Positions 55,482 to 64,000 of a stretch of 64,000 nt of DNA are shown here, piece after piece. The translations under genes and the position numbers were made by a program. The stretch is from Durusdinium trenchii. Taxonomy: Eukaryota; Sar; Dinophyceae; Suessiales; Symbiodiniaceae. The notes below the pieces were generated by a model. That model did no database searches and was not told the origin of the DNA. It worked only from the letters and a program-made list of their open reading frames with translations. The DNA is taken from assembly GCA_963970005.1 (NCBI GenBank), contig CAXAMN010023729.1, positions 571,551 to 635,550 of the forward strand, written 5' to 3'. Each line of letters opens with the position of its first letter. The first letter of the stretch is position 1.

Positions 55482-55589
55482 ACCACTCTAACAAAATAAT
55501 ATGGCACTTGATAGGGGTCTATACTTTTCGGACGACTGGGAAGGAGAGGCATTGGCACTCTGCTGTGTTTGCCCTTGGCCACCTGGCTT

Positions 55590-55918
55590 GTCATTTGCAC
55601 CACCTGTCGTGGATCCAATCGATTCACAGTGAGGCTGAGAGATTCTTTTGGCAGGCATGCAATTCCACTGCTGATTGCCGGATCGCACGGTGATTCCGTT
55701 GCTGTTGAGGTAGAGAAAGATATCGAAACAGGTATGCAATATACTCAACAGATGTTGTTTTTACTCTAATGTCATTGCTGTTTAGGTGTTGCCTCGCATG
55801 TTCCCTTCGTGTGTGGCAGGACATTTCCAAATTCAAACCGGATCCGCATGGGACTAGGATGGTTCCGGGTTTGGCAACAGGCCTCCTGGCTTGGATGGCA
55901 GCCGTTGGCCGTTGCGTG
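55590..55918 (+). CDS. Possible two-exon 3' end, plus strand
   Basis: A first exon to about 55731 reads NRFTVRLRDSFGRHAIPLLI and AGSHGDSVAVEVEKDIET. It joins in phase (ACA-G + GT) to a second exon from about 55786 (acceptor TTTAG) reading GVASHVPFVCGRTFPNSNRI and GWFRVWQQASWLGWQPLAV, then TGA. The opposite strand also has a good open stretch here (PKESLSLTVNRLDPRQVVQM), so strand assignment is uncertain. Confidence 0.35.
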
Positions 55919-57641
<1,723 letters not shown>

Positions 57642-58260
57642 TAGGAAAGCTTTCAATATTATGTATAATAGATTTCATTTCAAATGATTGAATGCATCAA
57701 AAGAAAATCAATATATATTTTTTTTTTCAATACATATTATAGTATTAAATATTTTAGCTATTAATATTATTCGGCGGATATAGTATGGAAATGTATATAA
57801 TGAATATTATATATATATATATTTAGATGAAATATTTGATAAATATATATATTAATATAGAATTTTATGTATAGATTAAGAAAGGGACGTTTAATATTTG
57901 GAATATATGTTATTGTCCGATTGATTTGTTTATTTTATATTTTATTGGGATAAGAATTCTTTTTGTTTTGATTTGATTTACGATATATATTATTTTAATG
58001 GGTTTGGATAATTCTGTAATATCGATTTATGATGGGATTTATTTCGTAAGTTTATGGAATTTGATATTTATTTCTAATTATTTAGTTGAATTATAATAAT
58101 TAATATAAAAAAATATTTATTATTATTTGGATTATTTATAATATAATATATTAATATTTCGATTATTTTTAAATATAATTTTACGAAATTGATTTATATT
58201 AATTTTTTTTTACTATTATTTTATATATTTGAATTTTGTAATATTTTTTTTTTCGAAATA

Positions 58261-58460
58261 TATGGCATTTAAAATATGTTTTTATTGAAGGCATATTTTA
58301 TTTAGCATTTGGATTTTAGGGATATTGGAATATAAATTCGAGAAATTATATTAATTTATTGATTATATGGCATTTAAAATATGTTTTTATTGAAGGCACA
58401 TTTTATTTAGCATTTGGATTTTAGGAATATCGGAATATAAATTCGAGAAATTATATTAAT
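58261..58460 (+). repeat. Tandem duplication, 105-bp period
   Basis: TATGGCATTTAAAATATG...GAGAAATTATATTAATT occurs at 58261-58357 and again at 58366-58460 with a few substitutions (for example GGCATATTTT versus GGCACATTTT). Confidence 0.9.
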
Positions 58461-60269
58461 TGTTTGATTTTTCTTTATATTATTACTATAAAGAATAATT
58501 AAACCTAGATAACGGATTGATTTGGCAACTAATATAAAATTAATCTACCGTGAAATTAATGAAGCGGAAAATTATTTGATCACCATCCCATGGCGGTTGT
58601 ATTTTTCGTTGCAATTATCGGAGAGCTATTAGCCTTACTGGGGCTTTGGGGAGAATATCTTTTGTTTTCTTGGCGGATGCTAATTGGCAATTGATAGATT
58701 TTGTTCGGGATGAGTCCTTTTAGACTCTTCACGAGTCCTGGATAATGGGTCACAATTGGATGTTTTTAACACAATTGATGGATTCGTAAGCAATTTATGC
58801 ACCACCAAGCATGGGGATAATCTGCTATCGGATGGCAATGCGCTTGCAAACCAATCTTGAGGATTCCGGAGTTTTGACGTCCCGATCCTGCATCGTTATC
58901 CGGATCAAAAGACCTGTTTATTCGAAACCATGATTTATGCATCGCACAAACAATCCCCCTCCCAAACGCGTGCTTGTCCGAACATCCCAACAATTATTTA
59001 TAATTTGAGCGATTCCTAGACTTACATACTAAGCACAATTTGAAAATTGATTTTGCCAGATCAAGTGCTGAGATGATTTATTTTTGGGCGAGCCACCGGC
59101 CTTCAAATGCATTGGGCTGAATATCGTGTCGTGAACATTGCATTTCATCTGGGTGATGAGCCCAATGCAAGACTATCAGTCCTGTTTGTTGAGTAGTGGC
59201 AATCTATGGATGGCAGATGATGTCAAATCGCCTTGATTGAATCGACTCTTTCCTGAGCTGCAGACAGATTGTTACCTTTTTTGGCTTGCGCCTCAGAGCC
59301 AACTTGCACACTTTTGCAGGCGTCCTTTTGAGCCTGTGTCCATGCCAAACAATGGATTCAGCTTTTGGCCGACGCTTTTCGATGACCTTAGGCTTGTGCC
59401 TATCTCCGGGGCTCCCGATGCTCACGAAGCATCCGTACATAATACGTTGTCCATCACGGGCCAAATAAGACCTTTGGCCGGAAGTGAAATGAAATAAATA
59501 TATTTAAGGAGCTCCTGATTCTAATTGATTGTTATGGTTTAGCCTTATTAATTTTGTTATTTTGATAGGTGGAGCGCGGTGGAGGAGTGTTAAAAGGAAT
59601 AGATGGGAAGAATCCAAGGAATTATAGATAGGAGGATGAAATATAGGACGATTAAATTATATTAGATGATATTAATTAGATTTTTATGTCTAATAGGAGA
59701 AATAAGATATAATAAATTATCAATTTGGTATGGATTATGGAGAATAATTATTATAGAATATAATTCATTATTTTATGAAAATATGTAATGGAAAAGCTTA
59801 TTTATCGTTAGAGAGATATGATTCTTTATATAATAATAGTAGATTGGTGGTTGGATTGGGTTGATGAAGATTGTAATGATTAAGGAACATATTTGGTTGC
59901 TACATATAAATATTTCGATCTTGGAGGTAAATAATCGAATTCGTGGAGCTAATGTAAAGGAATATATTAAGAATCAATTTTTGAATAAAAGGCAAAAATA
60001 ATGATTGATTGATTTATATATTTATATTAAAAAAATATGATTCTCGAAATAACATATGTATATATATATTTTAATATTTTAGAATTTATTTATTTCGATA
60101 CAATAAATTTGATTGAAATTATTCTTGGACAATAAAATTATATTATAGATAATTTATTATAACAGAACAATCTGGAAAATAACTAGCACGCATAGCTTTG
60201 GCTAAAACAATATCCATTGAGGGAATTGATGTTGGGTCGACAGAAATTAATTATTATAGGCCAGAATTC

Positions 60270-61710
60270 GTGCACTTCTAGGTGAAAAGCAAGAAGCCGG
60301 ACAGGTGGAATAATCATTCCTGGCAGATTATAAAATTATGCTCGTCGATGATTTCAAATAATTTCTTCCACCCCAAGGCGGCAACCTGGCAGATGTTCCG
60401 CATCATCTTCGGGTGGGGCCCCATGAGATTTGCAAAGCGCCAGACCCCATGGCAGATGCGGGCAGGCGAATGATGTGGGAAGATATCGAGGAAATGGTGG
60501 AGCTCATCGACCGAGAAAGATGCAAGGACGAATGGTGGATGAAATCACGGACGAGCTCCAAGCCGGCCATCTGTCGGAGAACAATTGGCGCTATCTCCAT
60601 GGCTTCGGAGCTTCTTATCCACGTCAAAGAATTTAATAACAGGTGTCGTTGTTCGCCACGATGATCGGCGCCTCTTAGAATCTTGCTTCCCTCAATCGTG
60701 GATCCCCGGGCCCATCGATGACCCTACGTCTCGATTCTTGTTCCTCTTTTGACAATTCGCATCCTTCTACCGGATAGGCCTTTAAAAAACAAAAAAGTTG
60801 AAAAAGATATTGATGATTCTGCGAAATCTGGAGGAAGAGAATTTTCGGATCAATCGTGTAATAACATCCTCAATACATACTCCCATTTTAATATATCGTA
60901 TAACGCATACTATTGATATAAATTGAAATTAAATGACATCGCCGCGGCGTTTCTACAAGGTGCCACAATTTAGCAAATCCTGTTATTGACGGTTCCGAAG
61001 GATGGCATTGCGATAGAAAATGAAGAATATATCGAATATCTGATCTATATATTCGTATTGATGAATATCTTCGAGATTTTTGATTGGAATTCATTCCCCA
61101 CATATTAATAAAAATTGATCCTGCGATATACAACCTCAATAATAAGGAAAAATTTTGTCGAATGAACTATAATCATGTGGACGATTTGATTCGATAAAAA
61201 GAAATCAAAAAAGATTCGCCTTTCTGGATTAACAAGCCATGGATCGTTTAGAATCTATGAATTCTTGATCGAGGAGAAACACGATTATGTCCCCATCACA
61301 TGCCCCGAGACCTTGGAAAGACAAAATCTTGGATGAGATATCCAATTGCGGAGGCAACCACAACAGAATAGACCCAGATGAAGTATTCGGAAACCTAGCT
61401 TAGGGGGCGCAACCATATCATCCGGACCTATCTTATGAATGCAGCAATCTTTAATCTAGACAACATATGCCGACCAGGATTTAATCGTGACCAATAAACT
61501 ATTTGCTACAATCCAGAAAACTAAGGATAATAACATTCATTTCTGCAAGAAGAAATTCCGTTTTCACGATATCATCTTATTGTCGGTCATTGATGCCTCC
61601 TTTGGAGGCGAGATTTCGATGGAAGAAAATAAATATAAACAAGAATATAGATCTCAAGGAGGTCGATTTCTATTAATCATATATAAATCGTTTTCATCGA
61701 TAATATAAAT
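60270..61710 (+). pseudogene. Degraded Ty1/copia-type retrotransposon (RT and RNase H relics)
   Basis: Three copia signatures occur in order and at sensible spacing, but in different frames with stops. LNDIAAAFLQGA at about 60926-60961 corresponds to the DVKxAFLxG box of copia reverse transcriptase. NYNHVDDLIR at about 61167-61196 corresponds to the YVDD catalytic box. At about 61593-61680, VIDASFGGEI and then YRSQGGRFLLI correspond to the RNase H DASxxx/SQxG region. The open frame 61487-61708 is 73 codons. Frameshifts and stops show that it is dead. The upstream part (60270-60660) may be older pol sequence. No terminal repeats were found. Confidence 0.6.
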
Positions 61711-62532
61711 AATTTGATCTATAATATTTCCTTATATTATTCGTAAATTGATCTTAATTCATATCTTTAATTCATATCTATTAGAATTGATCTTTGATTT
61801 CTTCCGATATCTTTGTCACGATATTTATTTCGATTATTTGGCCATTAATCTGCCAGAATTCTTGTTTCAATGCCGTCATAACATTTGTCTAAGACGTTGT
61901 TGGAATATTCGCTTATAATATATAAATAATATTTCGCGATTCAATAAATCTTCATTAAATCGGTCGATTGGAATTTCTAGGTTCCAAATCCTCGTCCAAT
62001 CATTAAATATTTCAACCTAAATACGATTTTATATAAGGCCATTGATTCAATATTCAAATCTTAATTAAATAATTCCTTAAATTAGATTATTCAAAAAATA
62101 CCAAATTTATCTAATTAATATCTAAAAATCAAAAATTAATATCTAAAATTTAATCGAATTTAACATATTTCATAAATTTTAAATATTTAAAATATTTACA
62201 AAATAATTCATTCATATATATATAATTTAAATCTATAATCAATAATTTAATTTAATTTATCATTTTAAATCAATGTTCAAATTCAAAAAATATATATATT
62301 ACTTGAGGCCGAGGGTAGGTGACGAAAGCTAGCAGGGGTGCATCCGAACTAATGGGACATCAAGTGGAATGAGGCAAATGCTCATGAGGTAAAATATTAT
62401 GAATATATAAGAGAAACCGCACAGCAATGACCTTAGAATTGAAGTCCCCCATAATTAATGAAGCGTGGCTGGACTTTGCCACACTATTCGATGCATCCGA
62501 TGTGTTCACGAAATTGTGAGTTTGTTGAATCT

Positions 62533-62755
62533 ATTGCACCGTATCCCAAAATCTCCATGGAGGAATTAAACCAATGTAGATGCCATAAAAGGTATCCCAG
62601 AAGCAAAACAAGGCATCTTCCATAATTTGTCTAATTTCTTTTATCGATATCATAAATATATGACCTTGTTAAATGTATTGCACCGTATCCCGGAAGAATT
62701 AAGCCAAAGTGGAAGCCATAAGAAATGCGCGAAAGGTATTCCAAAGGCGTCCGAA
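62533..62755 (+). repeat. Imperfect direct repeat, 144-bp spacing
   Basis: ATTGCACCGTATCCC occurs at 62533 and 62677. Each is followed by a GAATTAAnCCAAnGT...GCCATAA...GGTATnCC series with small differences. Confidence 0.75.
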
Positions 62756-62786
62756 GGAAGGATCGAACCCACCAAGGCGGGAAGGG

Positions 62787-62798
62787 GGGGGGGGGGAA
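62787..62798 (+). repeat. G12 homopolymer
   Basis: A run of G in otherwise AT-rich DNA, one of several G/C runs in the window. Confidence 0.85.
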
Positions 62799-63429
62799 AG
62801 AGAGGGGCGAAGGCCCTATATAGGAAATTTTCATGTAATGCGGCGATCCCGAAAATTCCAATCCATCATTTGTTAAATCAAAAATAATTCCAACTAATTA
62901 ATGCTAATTTTCGTAAATACATATCATCAATATATTATATATTCATATAAAAAAGATATTTAGAAAAACCAAATTTATTAAATATTTTTTATATTATATA
63001 TTATATTTATTTATTTAAAAATACAATATTAATCATAAAATAAATATATTATTTTATAACGATTTATTAATATATTCATTCCTATTTTTAATGCAACGAT
63101 TCATCATCAAAATGCAATTATAACGAATGTATTTCCGGATTTAAAAAAAAAATATTCGGAATAATAATGTTTTCAAAAAAACGAAGAAAATCCAATTATT
63201 TCAAAAATATTCTTAAAAAAATAAGAAGAATATTATTTATTCTAAAAAATACATATATATATTTTATAAAATAATATTTAAGAATTTATTTCTAAAAATC
63301 GCCTTATTTTTAAAAACCATTTCATATTTATTAAATTCCTTATTCCCCACATCTCTGTGTGGGGTTCTAGTTTTGTTGGCTGCCATCCCGCCCGCATCCG
63401 TCCTTCCGTCCTCCTCGCCCCCTCCTCCA

Positions 63430-63705
63430 CTCATCACTCGCTCACTCACTCACTCATCACTCACTCACTCACTGCACACTCACACTCACTCACTCACTCA
63501 CTCACCCACCCACTCACTCACTCCCTCCCTCCCTCCCTCCCTCCCTCGCTCCCTCGCTCACTCACTCACTCACTCACTCACTCACTCACTCACTCACTCA
63601 CTCACTCACACACTCATCACACACTCCACTCACTCACTCATTCACATCACTCACTCACTCACTCAACACAAGATCTCACACTCACTCACTCACTCACTCA
63701 CTCAC
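63430..63705 (+). repeat. (CACT)n / (CCCT)n microsatellite
   Basis: About 275 bases of CACT-type tetranucleotides with CCCT interruptions (63520-63555). It gives long artificial Ser/Leu/Thr/His-rich open frames, which I do not call genes. Confidence 0.95.
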
Positions 63706-64000
63706 GTACCCAGAGCCTCCAGAACGGACTGCGGCGCGCGTGGTCGCCGCTGGGCCCCCTGCGGTTCTGTGCGTTAGTGCCATTGGGATTTGCAAAGCAA
63801 TGCAGTGTCCAGAGACTGCAGAAGGGCCTGCGGCGCGCGTGGTCGCCGCTGGGCCCCTCGCTCTCTGCAGTGGCAGGCGCAGTACCCAGAGCCTCCAGAA
63901 GGGACTGCGGCGCGCGTGGTCGCCGCTGGGCCCCCTGCGGTTCTGTGCGTTAGTGCCATTGGGATTTGCAAAGCAATGCAGTGTCCAGAGACTGCAGAAG
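63706..64000 (+). repeat. GC-rich tandem repeat, 176-bp period (continues past window)
   Basis: GTACCCAGAGCCTCCAGAA begins at 63706 and 63882. Inside each unit GCGGCGCGCGTGGTCGCCGC recurs, so units are themselves internally duplicated, with alternating CAGAGCCTCCAG and CAGAGACTGCAG leaders. The array continues beyond 64000. Confidence 0.9.

Noticed and set aside
63357-63953. 198-codon Ser/Leu/Thr/His-rich open frame
   Set aside because: It is a translation of the CACT microsatellite and the GC-rich tandem repeat.

Overview
The window looks like nuclear DNA of a dinoflagellate, most probably Symbiodiniaceae-like. This is inferred from family resemblance; no species marker was found. The reasons are intron-dense, low-density coding; splice junctions of the AG|GT...AG|G type with occasional non-GT donors; Gly-Lys-Gly-rich and Lys-rich low-complexity proteins; and protein families I associate with dinoflagellate genomes (multi-exon DDE transposases, an EIFAG/PPC/EQP methyltransferase-like family, a GIY-YIG-like family). 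Almost every gene is split, so the coding spans below are gene-level extents with exons described in the text. No rRNA or tRNA gene was found.

Layout. 1-7.0 kb: host DNA with one plus-strand gene (2847-5222) for a low-complexity protein with a GDGKGW-repeat tail. 7.02-23.52 kb: a large class II mobile element (element 1), bounded by imperfect terminal inverted repeats and coding on the minus strand. In transcription order it holds acidic and Lys-rich exons, a methyltransferase-like gene, a coiled-coil or hydrophilic gene, a GIY-YIG-like gene and a long DDE transposase exon. 23.5-25.1 kb: host exons ending at a 100-N assembly gap. 25.2-25.57 and 38.90-39.40 kb: the two halves of a satellite-like array of about 0.2 kb units. 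The array is split by element 2 (25569-38896), a 13.3-kb class II element with a 4-bp target duplication (TAGA) and CCCTG...CAGGG ends. Element 2 also codes on the minus strand and carries the same kinds of cargo: acidic and Arg-Gly-rich exons, a methyltransferase-like gene, a Lys-rich/coiled-coil gene and a DDE transposase at the 3' end.

39.5-50.4 kb holds mostly minus-strand multi-exon hypothetical genes. 50.8-55.9 kb is mainly plus-strand coding, including an IFI6/IFI27-like (ISG12 family) membrane protein. 57.6-63.3 kb is a strikingly AT-rich island with a decayed Ty1/copia-type retrotransposon and local tandem duplications. The window ends in a CACT microsatellite and a GC-rich tandem repeat with a 176-bp period.

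The most interesting content is the pair of giant cut-and-paste-type elements. They share a gene plan of transposase, cytosine-methyltransferase-like protein, basic chromatin-like proteins and, in element 1, a GIY-YIG-like protein. In both, motifs typical of the termini recur between the cargo genes. Several exon joins are supported by matching reading phase at consensus splice sites. All functional assignments are by eye and have not been tested by database search.
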